This document shows, in pieces, positions 1-6,765 of a stretch of 14,651 bases of DNA. The notes beneath the pieces were generated by a model, which searched no databases, had not been told where the DNA came from, and was given only the letters and a program-made list of their open reading frames with translations. The stretch is from Tannerellaceae bacterium. Lineage in GTDB: Bacteria > Bacteroidota > Bacteroidia > Bacteroidales > Tannerellaceae. The position numbers and the translations under genes were made by a program. Positions within the stretch are counted from its first letter, which is position 1. The number at the start of each line of letters is the position of its first letter. The stretch is from contig JAITAD010000029.1 of assembly GCA_031284275.1 (NCBI GenBank), positions 1 to 14,651 of the forward strand, given 5' to 3'.

Positions 1-127
1 TTGGGGAACACATGTCCGAAATGGAAAATATTTACTCTTTTTGCACGCCCGTACGGTTTAATAGGGATTGCTTGTCTATCTTGACAGAGCCGACGGTTTT
101 TGATAACTTAAACTATGGATACTGCTT
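1..127. other. Upstream flank, no gene assigned
   Basis: This stretch precedes the first confident gene. All three plus-strand frames are open for at least the first 50 bases, and one stays open to 188, so I cannot tell whether it holds the end of an upstream gene. No clean Bacteroidetes promoter is visible. The nearest candidates, TATCTTGA near 77-84 and TTTG at 40-43 followed by TAGGGATT at 62-69, each miss the consensus at key positions. Confidence 0.4.
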
Positions 128-1765
128 ATGTTGCGGAACAGAATTGGTAAATGGGGATTGGCCTTATGCGTATTGGGCCTGCCCTTAGCGTGTACGGATG
201 ACACTTACGATCTGGGGCTGTTGGACACCGAGGGGATACGGCTCGGCGACAACGTGTCGGGGACGTTGGGAAACAGGTCCTTTACGCTGAGCGAGCTGCT
301 CAGCGATACGACAAAATTGAAGACGGATGCCGAAGGCAACTATTTTATCTCTTTCGACCAACAGATGGTCGTGGAGGTGCCTGTTGCCAAAGTAGAAGGT
401 AAGAAGTATCCGGATATCTTCGATAAAAAAGTCGGACAAGGGTGGCCTTCGTCTACTTCTCCCGGCATTGAGGTGCAACTCTCTCAAGATTCCGACCCCA
501 TTACCTTGCAGCTCTCCGATGATGTCAAGGCCTTGGATTCCATCATCCTGCGCACGGCGACGTTGAAAGTCGATTTCACTGTCTCCAATCTGGAGGTGAA
601 AGACGACAAGACACTCCTTACCATACAGATTGATCTCCCCACAGGTTACGTCCTGACAGACGGCAGTACCACCAAAGATTCTACCTTTATCGTTCAGAAA
701 TTGGATAACGAGGGTACCGGAAAGAAAAAAGGAAGCCTTAGCTTGCCCTTGAAAAGTATCACCCCGGGAGACAATGACGTCATCCGCTCCACCTTTACTT
801 TCGAATCCCCACAAGGGGCGAAGGCTTCGTCCCAAACCGGTCCCGGCTTCCACGCCGACGCTGCTTTGGAGGACATCGATTACGAGGTGATATACGGACA
901 GTTCACTTCACAAATAGACATCGAGCCGATATCCATTGAGTTGGACGAACTCAGCGACCTATTTGAAGACGACGACGCAAAGTTAAGTTTCGCCGATCCT
1001 CACATCAAACTCATCGGTACCCAGAACAGCGGTATCCCCATCGTAGCGACCTTGCGCATGGATGACGGCAAGATGTCCACCACAATCGACAGTATCCGCC
1101 TCGAAGCGCCCCCAATCTACACCCTCGAAGGGGAACGTACCAGCCGGATATGGATAGGCAACGATCCTGACGCCGCCGAAGAGGGTTTCATTTTCTTCAA
1201 AAACGAAGACCTCGCAAATATCCTCACCGTCGTCCCGACAACCCCCAAGACGCTGAATATCTTCGGTGAGGCGGTGACGGATACCGTTTCGTCTTTCTTC
1301 CGCAATCCGGCTCAAGACCCCGTATTGGACTTCACCGTCGAGGTACCCCTCGAACCAACAACGGACTTCCGCGTTTCCATGTCGCAAACTTTGGAAGACG
1401 TCTTTGACGCAGACTTGGTAGACATGCTCTTCAGCAACGGCGATGTGACTTTGTCCGGCGATATCATCAATGAGTTGCCGCTTGACATGTCCCTGAAATT
1501 GGACATCGTCGATGCCAAAGGGAAGTCCATAGGTATCAATTGGGAAGGGCAGGATGTGGAAGCGCTGGGAAAATCGACAGTTGAGTTCCGTATCGAAGAA
1601 AAGGATATGTCCAAGCTGAAAAACAAAAACGCCGCCGACATCAAACTGACTTTCACCGCTACGGGGTCCAAAAATGCGAAAGGCGTTTGCCTCAATGAGA
1701 AACAGAAGATAGAACTCAAGCTAAAATTCAAAAAGACAGGCGGTATCGTGCTGAGCGACCTCTAA
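128..1765 (+). CDS. Large Bacteroidales lipoprotein of unknown function
   Basis: The 545-residue product begins with a lipoprotein signal peptide: a basic start (MLRNRIGK), a hydrophobic stretch, and the lipobox LPLAC with the acylated cysteine at residue 22. The first residues after the cysteine are TDDTYD. Acidic residues there resemble the lipoprotein export signal known from Bacteroidetes, so surface exposure is possible (inference). The rest is soluble, with alternating beta-like segments and many Asp, Lys and Thr residues. I see no catalytic motif and recognise no named domain. The gene lies 31 bases upstream of the DUF5723-type barrel on the same strand, which suggests co-transcription and a shared envelope role. 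The ATG at 128 was chosen because it gives the complete signal peptide. Function unknown; lipoprotein status is firm. Confidence 0.85.
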   Translation: MLRNRIGKWGLALCVLGLPLACTDDTYDLGLLDTEGIRLGDNVSGTLGNRSFTLSELLSDTTKLKTDAEGNYFISFDQQMVVEVPVAKVEGKKYPDIFDKKVGQGWPSSTSPGIEVQLSQDSDPITLQLSDDVKALDSIILRTATLKVDFTVSNLEVKDDKTLLTIQIDLPTGYVLTDGSTTKDSTFIVQKLDNEGTGKKKGSLSLPLKSITPGDNDVIRSTFTFESPQGAKASSQTGPGFHADAALEDIDYEVIYGQFTSQIDIEPISIELDELSDLFEDDDAKLSFADPHIKLIGTQNSGIPIVATLRMDDGKMSTTIDSIRLEAPPIYTLEGERTSRIWIGNDPDAAEEGFIFFKNEDLANILTVVPTTPKTLNIFGEAVTDTVSSFFRNPAQDPVLDFTVEVPLEPTTDFRVSMSQTLEDVFDADLVDMLFSNGDVTLSGDIINELPLDMSLKLDIVDAKGKSIGINWEGQDVEALGKSTVEFRIEEKDMSKLKNKNAADIKLTFTATGSKNAKGVCLNEKQKIELKLKFKKTGGIVLSDL

Positions 1766-1796
1766 ACATGTACCACTAACATTCCGGATAAGAATT

Positions 1797-3167
1797 ATGA
1801 AAAACAAAGTATACGTTTTCCTGCTCGTTGCGGCTTGTCTGGGCATCGCTCAGACGCTCTCCGCACAGATACGCACGGCCTACTTCATGGACAAATCCAC
1901 CCTGCGTACCACGCTCAACCCCGCCTTTCAGGCCGACAGGACGTTCGTGAGCATCCCCGTTGTCGGCGCTTTTTCGGCAGGGATGAATACCAACGGACTG
2001 GCGCTTGACGACGTCCTCATCCCCCAAGACGACGGTACCCTCGCCACCGTCTTCAACAGCAAACTGTCGAGCGACGATATCCTCTCCGTCCTGCGTAAAA
2101 CGAACAGGATAGACGCCGATTTCCGCTCGGATATCTTCCGGACGGGATGGCGACACGGCGAGTCGTTCTGGACTGCCGGAATAGCTCTCCGCGGTACTTT
2201 CTCCACAGCTTTACCCAAAGACCTGTTCCGGCTGCTGCTGAAAACCGAAACGGGTAAATATGACATGTCAGCCATGGGCTTTGACATGAGTTCATGGTTG
2301 GAACTGTCGGCAGGATACTCCCGCCCCGTCAATGACAAACTGACACTCGGCGCTAAAGTAAAAATCCTCCCCGCTCTGGCCGGCGTCAAAGTGAAGTTCG
2401 ACAAGTTCAATGCCTCTCTGACGGACGAAAAATGGGAAATAGACGCCGCCGGATCACTCAACGCCGCCCTTTTGGGTGGCTTTGAACCGGCTTTAGATGA
2501 GGAAGATGGATACATCACAGGCGTGGAGGAGTTTTCCTCCCCCGCTCCGGCCGGCTTCGGAGCTGCCGTAGACTTGGGGGCGACTTACCGCCTGCTCGAT
2601 AACCTGACACTCTCGGCCGCTCTCATCGACTTGGGCTTCATTTCATGGTCTAATGCGCTTTCTGCTTCTTCAAAAGGCCGTATGGACTTGGATTTCAACG
2701 ATCTGAACTTCCTCGGAGACAAGGACGAAGACAGTGAGGCTGCTGCCGACAAACTGACCGATCAGGTAGATGGCCTCATGGAATTGGCACAATTCAAAGA
2801 GGACGGCAAGGGCAAAGGGTTCACCAGTGCTTTGGCAACCACGTTGCTTATCGGTGGAGAATATACCTTCTTTGACAATCGGTTGGGCGCCGGGCTGCTC
2901 TCTTCCACACGTTTCGCCCCCTTGGGCGTCTACACCGAGCTGACAGCTTCGGCCAACTACCGCCCCACCGACTGGTTCGCCGCCACCTTGAGCTATTCCG
3001 CCATACACAGCAACTTCAAGACCTTCGGATGGGCAATCAACTTATCCCCCGCAGGATTCAACCTCTTCCTCGGTTCCGACTACATGCTTACCAAAGTAAC
3101 CCCGCAGTTCATCCCCGTCAGTTCAACGGCAGCCAACTTCTACTTGGGAATGGCCGTTCAATGGTGA
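1797..3167 (+). CDS. DUF5723-type outer-membrane beta-barrel protein
   Basis: The 456-residue product has a standard signal peptide (hydrophobic core around residues 5-20, probable cleavage after LSA at 21-23, leaving Gln24 first). The mature start, with a conserved-looking NPAF motif followed by short amphipathic strands, resembles the DUF5723 family of Bacteroidetes, itself similar to PorV/FadL-like barrels. The recurring pattern of strand, short turn and glycine-aromatic pairs, and the terminal Trp, fit an outer-membrane barrel. It follows the lipoprotein gene after 31 bases, so the two are probably one transcript and may work together in the outer membrane. A hairpin with a T-rich tail directly after the stop (3169-3184) probably ends the transcript. 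The molecular role of the family is not established. The family call comes from recognition by eye, not from a search. Confidence 0.75.
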   Translation: MKNKVYVFLLVAACLGIAQTLSAQIRTAYFMDKSTLRTTLNPAFQADRTFVSIPVVGAFSAGMNTNGLALDDVLIPQDDGTLATVFNSKLSSDDILSVLRKTNRIDADFRSDIFRTGWRHGESFWTAGIALRGTFSTALPKDLFRLLLKTETGKYDMSAMGFDMSSWLELSAGYSRPVNDKLTLGAKVKILPALAGVKVKFDKFNASLTDEKWEIDAAGSLNAALLGGFEPALDEEDGYITGVEEFSSPAPAGFGAAVDLGATYRLLDNLTLSAALIDLGFISWSNALSASSKGRMDLDFNDLNFLGDKDEDSEAAADKLTDQVDGLMELAQFKEDGKGKGFTSALATTLLIGGEYTFFDNRLGAGLLSSTRFAPLGVYTELTASANYRPTDWFAATLSYSAIHSNFKTFGWAINLSPAGFNLFLGSDYMLTKVTPQFIPVSSTAANFYLGMAVQW

Positions 3168-3168
3168 A

Positions 3169-3184
3169 CCCCTTCGGGGGCTTT
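3169..3184 (+). terminator. Probable terminator of the DUF5723 operon
   Basis: A short GC stem CCCC-TTC-GGGG starts one base after the stop at 3167 and is followed by CTTTA. The T tract is only three bases, so its efficiency is uncertain. It is also part of the composite repeat. Confidence 0.5.
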
Positions 3185-3264
3185 ACTGCGCATGGCGCGG
3201 AAAGGCCACCTGTAGCGCGCGAAGAAGGGGGAGGGGCTTTACTTACAGTGTGGAACCCAATACC
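3169..3264 (+). repeat. Composite hairpin repeat, copy 1
   Basis: From left to right: CCCC-TTC-GGGG hairpin, CTTTACTGCGC, ATGGCGC, an unmatched middle part, then GGGGCTTTACTTACA and the tail GTGTGG..CCCAATACC (3248-3264). The same blocks occur in the same order at 6653-6727. It begins one base after the DUF5723 stop and runs into the 3' end of purC, so it lies at a convergent junction. The right part overlaps the purC stop codon (3243-3245). Confidence 0.75.
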
Positions 3265-4208
3265 GACAGTGCTTCCGTAACGTTGGCGGCGATGCGAGCC
3301 GCAGGGTCATCGTCGCATTGACGATAGAACGGGCGACCCGTAATCCGCTCGAACAATTCAATGTACCGCTCACTGATGCCCGCCACCACGGCGGGAGTCA
3401 TGGGCGGTACTTTTTGTCCCGATTCGCCGCGAAAACCGTTCTGCATCAGCCATTCACGGACAAACTCTTTGGAGAGTTGCCGTTGCGGCCGCCCTTGGGC
3501 AAAGAGTTCGTCATAGCTGTCGCGGTAAAAGTAGCGGGAGGAGTCGGGGGTATGGATTTCGTCGATGAGGAAGATACGCCCGTCACGGTAACCGAACTCA
3601 TACTTGGTATCCACGAGAATCAGCCCCCGATCGGCGGCGATGCGCGTACCCTGGTCAAACAGTTGGAGGGCGTACGACTCTATCTTGGCATAGTCGCTCT
3701 CGGAGACGAGGCCGCGCTGCAGGATCTCTTCGCGAGAGATATCCTGGTCATGCTGGCCGATATCGGCTTTGGTCGTCGGCGTGATGATGGGGGAGGGAAA
3801 ACGCTCGTTCTCACGCAGTCCGTCAGGCAGATCTACACCGCAGATACGGCGCACGCCACGCTGATAGGCGCGCCATGCGCTGCCGCAGAGGTAAGCGCGC
3901 ACCACCATCTCCACCGGAAAACCCTTGCATTGCAAGCCGATGGTCACCATCGGGTCAGGGACGCTCAGTTGCCACGTCGGACAGACCTCGATAGCGCTTG
4001 AGAGAAATCCGGAAGCTATCTCGTTCAGCACCTGCCCTTTATACGGAATACCTTCCGGAAGCACCACATCGAAAGCGGATATGCGGTCGGTGACCACCAC
4101 CACAAGCAGATTTTCGCCCACTTTGTACACGTCGCGTACCTTGCCGCGGTACACGCCACGCTGGTCGGGGAAAGAAAAATTCGTCTTTGTTAAAACCATC
4201 TTCAACAT
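3243..4208 (-). CDS. purC: Phosphoribosylaminoimidazole-succinocarboxamide (SAICAR) synthase
   Basis: The enzyme joins CAIR and aspartate using ATP to make SAICAR in de novo purine synthesis, in the cytoplasm. Visible SAICAR-synthetase motifs are GKVRDVY (residues 22-28), TDRISAFDV (40-48), IPYKGQVLN (54-62), a VRAYLCGSAW segment near 100, the FPSPIITPTTKAD segment, and LILVDTKYEFG with LIDEIHTPDSSRY towards the end. At 321 residues it belongs to the longer form of the family with a C-terminal extension. The start may be at 4208 or, three codons in, at 4199 (MVLTKTNF); neither has a clear ribosome binding site. It lies 67 bases after the radical SAM gene on the same strand, with a hairpin between them. 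Its last codons lie inside the composite repeat, so the C-terminus may be unlike that of relatives. Confidence 0.96.
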   Translation of the reverse strand: MLKMVLTKTNFSFPDQRGVYRGKVRDVYKVGENLLVVVVTDRISAFDVVLPEGIPYKGQVLNEIASGFLSSAIEVCPTWQLSVPDPMVTIGLQCKGFPVEMVVRAYLCGSAWRAYQRGVRRICGVDLPDGLRENERFPSPIITPTTKADIGQHDQDISREEILQRGLVSESDYAKIESYALQLFDQGTRIAADRGLILVDTKYEFGYRDGRIFLIDEIHTPDSSRYFYRDSYDELFAQGRPQRQLSKEFVREWLMQNGFRGESGQKVPPMTPAVVAGISERYIELFERITGRPFYRQCDDDPAARIAANVTEALSVLGSTL

Positions 4209-4221
4209 TTTTAGTCGGATG

Positions 4222-4247
4222 CCCCCATAACGGGGGTTTTACTTACA
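4222..4247 (+). repeat. Hairpin repeat, partial copy 3, in the purC leader
   Basis: A perfect 5-bp stem, CCCCC-ATAAC-GGGGG, is followed by TTTTACTTACA. The last block is shared with the right-hand parts of the copies at 3169-3264 and 6653-6727, in the same plus-strand orientation. It lies in the 67-base gap between the radical SAM gene and purC, 14 bases upstream of the purC start. In the plus direction it looks like a terminator, but no plus-strand gene ends here. In the minus direction it would fold in the purC leader with no U tract after it. Confidence 0.65.
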
Positions 4248-4275
4248 AGGTCAAAGAAACATATTTTTCACGTAA

Positions 4276-5175
4276 TCACAGCCGCAAGTTCATCCCCGCC
4301 AGCAAGGTGTCCGGTTTGAAGCCAAAGACCGCATGCATCTCGCCGGCCATCGCAAAGCCACACTGGCCGCACACCCCTGCCGACTGTCCCTGACAAGTAT
4401 CGAGCCGTTCGCCGGAGGCAAGGATAAAATTGGTCACCCAACATTGACGCTTGAACGTGTTCCGCCGCATGGCACGGAGGCCGGAAACGGAGTTCATCAC
4501 CGGAAAACCCGAACGTTTGAGGTCGATGATACGGTCTATCACCGCCGAACGCATCGCCCAATCGAGGAAAAGGTCTTCAGTCCCCGTATAAGGCGTATGA
4601 AAGTTAAGCGAGATGGAACGGATATGCGGATTTGATCGGGCGAACCGAATCGTCTCTTCCACAGAAGTATAATTGCGGGAGTTAATCACCATATTGACGC
4701 TCAGGCGAGGATGGGAGGAGGCGGCGATGTGGCGGGTCAGACGCTCGAAAGCCCCCTTGCCTCGTATGTCGTCGTGATAATCGCCCAACCCGTCCAGACT
4801 GACCCAGACAGCGTCGGCAATGGAATCGGAAAAGTCCTGTTGGGCATTGGTCGTGATGGTGGTGGAGAAGAAACCTATCTTTTTGGCCAGTCGGATGAGC
4901 GCATTGAGGTCGTGAGCGCCGTCATGCCAGAGCGTCGGCTCGCCACCCTCAAAATCGACGAAGCGCGAACCGAGGCGGTAGGAGTAGGCCAACTCTTCGC
5001 CGATCTGTTCGTAACTTTTCACCTGCGGATGATCATGTCGATAAACCGAGCAATGCTTGCAGGAGAGGTTACAGCGGTCGGAAACGAACAACACCGTTTG
5101 CAACGGCGTTCGCCGGCCGAAAAAGCGCGCTCGAACGAACCACTGCGCCAAATACGTCAATTGTCGCACCGCCAT
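4276..5175 (-). CDS. Radical SAM protein with extra C-terminal cysteines
   Basis: This is a radical S-adenosylmethionine enzyme. The cluster motif CNLSCKHC (Cys35, Cys39, Cys42) should bind the [4Fe-4S] that cleaves SAM. GGEP (77-80) and VSLDG (126-130, before a GKGAF segment) are typical SAM-binding and barrel elements. Four more cysteines, Cys245, Cys261, Cys269 and Cys272, could bind an auxiliary cluster as in SPASM/twitch proteins (inference). I chose the start at 5175 (MAVRQLTYL, 299 residues) because its ATG shares one base with the TGA of the upstream MFS gene (TGATG), a usual coupling arrangement. An in-frame ATG at 5211 would give 12 more residues and a 37-base overlap. Close coupling suggests enzyme and exporter act on the same compound. 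The substrate is unknown, and no small precursor-peptide gene is seen beside it. Confidence 0.88.
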   Translation of the reverse strand: MAVRQLTYLAQWFVRARFFGRRTPLQTVLFVSDRCNLSCKHCSVYRHDHPQVKSYEQIGEELAYSYRLGSRFVDFEGGEPTLWHDGAHDLNALIRLAKKIGFFSTTITTNAQQDFSDSIADAVWVSLDGLGDYHDDIRGKGAFERLTRHIAASSHPRLSVNMVINSRNYTSVEETIRFARSNPHIRSISLNFHTPYTGTEDLFLDWAMRSAVIDRIIDLKRSGFPVMNSVSGLRAMRRNTFKRQCWVTNFILASGERLDTCQGQSAGVCGQCGFAMAGEMHAVFGFKPDTLLAGMNLRL

Positions 5176-6371
5176 CAACCTTTCCGTTTGTTCAGGTTCG
5201 GCAGAAACCACGTCACCATACCCAACAGCGGCATGTAAGCCACCGTACGGTAGACCGTTTCTATCCCGTAGATATCCGCCATCTTGCCAAGGACGGCCGA
5301 TGACATCCCCGCCACGCCGAACGCCAATCCGAAGAACAGCCCCGAAATCAGCCCCAGCTTATACGGCAGCAACTCCTGTGCATATACCAGAATAGCCGGA
5401 AACGCCGACGACAGCACCAGTCCGATGCAGAAACTGAGCGCCACCGTCCACTCCAAGCCGACATAAGGCATCAGTAGAGAGAAAGGCGCCGTCCCGAGGA
5501 TGGAGAACCATATCACATATTTCCGCCCTATCCTGTCCCCCAACGGCCCGCCCAACAGCGTACCGATAGCCATCGCCACCAAAAAGACGCACAAGTACAA
5601 CTGCGAAGCGGAGACCGAAACGCCGAACTTCTCTATCAGGTAGAAAGTGTAGTAGCTGGACAGGCTCGACATATAGATATATTTCGAGAAGATGAGCAGC
5701 AGCAGGATACTTATCGACATCACCGTGACGCCCAAAGGCAGCGGACGTTCCACCCGACGCTCGGAAGAAGCCGTCGCCTGCGACGCTTGCAGGTACGACT
5801 TGAACCATCGGCATACGGGGTTCATCACCATGATACCCGTCATCGCTATCACTGCGAAAAACGACAGGTTACTTCGGCCATAAGGCGCTACCAGCAACGC
5901 AATCAGCAATGGCCCGATAGAAGTGCCCAAGTTCCCGCCCACCTGAAAGATAGACTGTGCCAATCCCCGTTTCCCACCCGAAGCCAGCGACGTTATCCGC
6001 GACGCTTCCGGATGGATAACCGACGACCCCATCCCCACCAGAAACACCGATGCCAATACTCCCTCCAACGACGAGACCCAACCCAGCGCCACTATCCCCG
6101 CCAAACTGAAACCCATCCCCACCTGCAACGAGCGGGACATCGGGAAACGGTCGAACGCCATGCCGACGACCGGTTGGAACACCGAGGCCGCTATCTGGTA
6201 GACCAGCGTTATCAGCCCGATCTGTGCGAACGTCAGGTGCAGCTCATCCTTGACCAGCGGATAAGAGGCCATGATCATCGACTGCATCATGTCGTTCAGG
6301 CAATGCGCCACGCTCATGGCCGTCAACACCCCAAAGGCCGTCTTACCCTTTTCGTATTCCGATATCATCAT
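5175..6371 (-). CDS. MFS transporter, fosmidomycin-resistance (Fsr) type
   Basis: The 398-residue inner-membrane protein has about twelve hydrophobic segments, as expected for the major facilitator superfamily. The N-terminal half carries features I associate with the Fsr subgroup: SVAHCLNDMMQS in the first helix, FDRFPMSRS in the loop after the second helix (the usual MFS loop motif), GMGSSVIHPEASRIT in the fourth and FQVGGNLGTSIGPLL in the fifth. A second loop motif, GGPLGDRIGRKY, lies in the C-terminal half. Family members export small molecules by proton antiport; the substrate here is unknown and need not be fosmidomycin. A ribosome binding site (AAGGAG) lies just upstream of the paired ATG codons, best spaced for the second. 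The radical SAM gene follows with a one-base overlap, so this exporter may move that enzyme's product or substrate. Confidence 0.88.
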   Translation of the reverse strand: MMISEYEKGKTAFGVLTAMSVAHCLNDMMQSMIMASYPLVKDELHLTFAQIGLITLVYQIAASVFQPVVGMAFDRFPMSRSLQVGMGFSLAGIVALGWVSSLEGVLASVFLVGMGSSVIHPEASRITSLASGGKRGLAQSIFQVGGNLGTSIGPLLIALLVAPYGRSNLSFFAVIAMTGIMVMNPVCRWFKSYLQASQATASSERRVERPLPLGVTVMSISILLLLIFSKYIYMSSLSSYYTFYLIEKFGVSVSASQLYLCVFLVAMAIGTLLGGPLGDRIGRKYVIWFSILGTAPFSLLMPYVGLEWTVALSFCIGLVLSSAFPAILVYAQELLPYKLGLISGLFFGLAFGVAGMSSAVLGKMADIYGIETVYRTVAYMPLLGMVTWFLPNLNKRKG

Positions 6372-6392
6372 GCTCTCCTTGCCTTAGAGGCG

Positions 6393-6400
6393 CAAATGTA
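6393..6400 (-). promoter_or_regulatory. -7 box for the MFS-radical SAM(-purC) transcript
   Basis: On the minus strand this reads TACATTTG, a perfect match to the Bacteroidetes TAnnTTTG box, 22 bases upstream of the first ATG of the MFS gene. No good TTTG is seen at the usual distance upstream, so the -33 element is weak. Confidence 0.5.
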
Positions 6401-6408
6401 GGTAAATA

Positions 6409-6440
6409 TTTAGGCTGTGTCTGAATTATCCTTACCTTCG
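6409..6440 (+). promoter_or_regulatory. Probable promoter of the ferredoxin gene
   Basis: TTTA at 6409-6412, a 20-base spacer, then TACCTTCG at 6433-6440. Each box has one mismatch to the TTTG / TAnnTTTG consensus. It would give a leader of about 35 bases before the ATG at 6482. It is divergent from the MFS promoter about 10 bases to the left. Confidence 0.45.
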
Positions 6441-6481
6441 CCGTGTCTGTATAAGGGTTAGTCTAACTAAAGAGTAAAGAA

Positions 6482-6652
6482 ATGGCTTACGTAATCAGTG
6501 ACGAATGTATCGCTTGCGGTACCTGTATCAGCGAATGCCCCATGGAAGCTATCTCCGAAGGAGATAAGTACGCCATCGACCCCTCCCGCTGCACCGAGTG
6601 CGCCTCTTGCGCCGATGCCTGCCCCACCGAGGCTATCCACTTGGGGAAATAA
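6482..6652 (+). CDS. Small 2[4Fe-4S] ferredoxin
   Basis: The 56-residue protein consists almost only of two bacterial ferredoxin motifs, CIACGTCISECP (Cys9, 12, 15, 19) and CTECASCADACP (Cys37, 40, 43, 47). Each provides three cysteines to one cluster and the fourth to the other. It is a cytoplasmic low-potential electron carrier of the clostridial type, complete from MAYVISDE to IHLGK. Such proteins commonly feed oxidoreductases of anaerobes. The divergent neighbour group contains a radical SAM enzyme, which needs a reductant, but a specific partnership is only a guess. The stop is followed at once by two GC hairpins with T-rich tails, and upstream there is a plausible promoter at 6409-6440, so the gene is probably transcribed alone. 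Confidence 0.95.
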   Translation: MAYVISDECIACGTCISECPMEAISEGDKYAIDPSRCTECASCADACPTEAIHLGK

Positions 6653-6669
6653 CCCCCTTCGGGGGCTTT
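6653..6669 (+). terminator. Probable ferredoxin terminator, first hairpin
   Basis: The stem CCCCC-TTC-GGGGG starts directly after the TAA at 6650-6652 and is followed by CTTTA. It is the first of two consecutive hairpins. Confidence 0.55.
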
Positions 6670-6682
6670 ACTGCGCGTGGCG

Positions 6683-6699
6683 CACCCTTCGGGTGTTTT
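6683..6699 (+). terminator. Second hairpin with TTTT tail after the ferredoxin
   Basis: The stem CACCC-TTC-GGGTG is followed by TTTT, the best terminator form in this gap for plus-strand transcripts. Read from rny on the minus strand it has AAAA before and no T tract after the stem, so for rny it would act only as a 3' end hairpin. Confidence 0.55.
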
Positions 6700-6723
6700 A
6701 CTTACAAAGGGTGTGGGAGCCAA

Positions 6724-6765
6724 TACCACTATTTGGCATAGCTCTACCACTATTTGGCATAGCTC
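6724..6765. repeat. 21-bp perfect tandem duplication at the 3' end of rny
   Basis: The 21 bases at 6724-6744 are repeated exactly at 6745-6765. The right unit contains the last codons of rny (Ser-Tyr-Ala-Lys and TAG, at 6750-6764). The left unit lies downstream of the stop and would encode the same residues again, but it is not translated. Confidence 0.9.

Larger units (their letters stand above)
6653..6727 (+). repeat. Composite hairpin repeat, copy 2
   Basis: The order is CCCCC-TTC-GGGGG, CTTTACTGCGC, GTGGCGC, then CACCC-TTC-GGGTG, TTTTACTTACA, AAGG and the tail GTGTGGGAGCCAATACC. Apart from the middle part it matches the copy at 3169-3264 block by block. It fills the gap between two convergent genes, the ferredoxin and rny, and abuts a 21-bp tandem duplication. 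Confidence 0.75.

Noticed and set aside
3..188. Plus-strand frame open from the window start to a TAG at 186-188, with an ATG at 12 and a CxxC
   Set aside because: It overlaps the lipoprotein signal sequence in another frame, has no recognisable domain and no start context. A true upstream gene end cannot be excluded but cannot be supported.
185..853. Minus-strand open frame of 222 codons opposite the lipoprotein gene
   Set aside because: It lies entirely inside a well-supported gene and shows no domain, signal peptide or promoter.
6653..6765. Repeats near the ferredoxin and rny read as a CRISPR array or inverted repeats of an insertion sequence
   Set aside because: There are no regularly spaced unique spacers, no cas genes, no transposase and no matching outer inverted repeats; the units are hairpins plus one tandem duplication.
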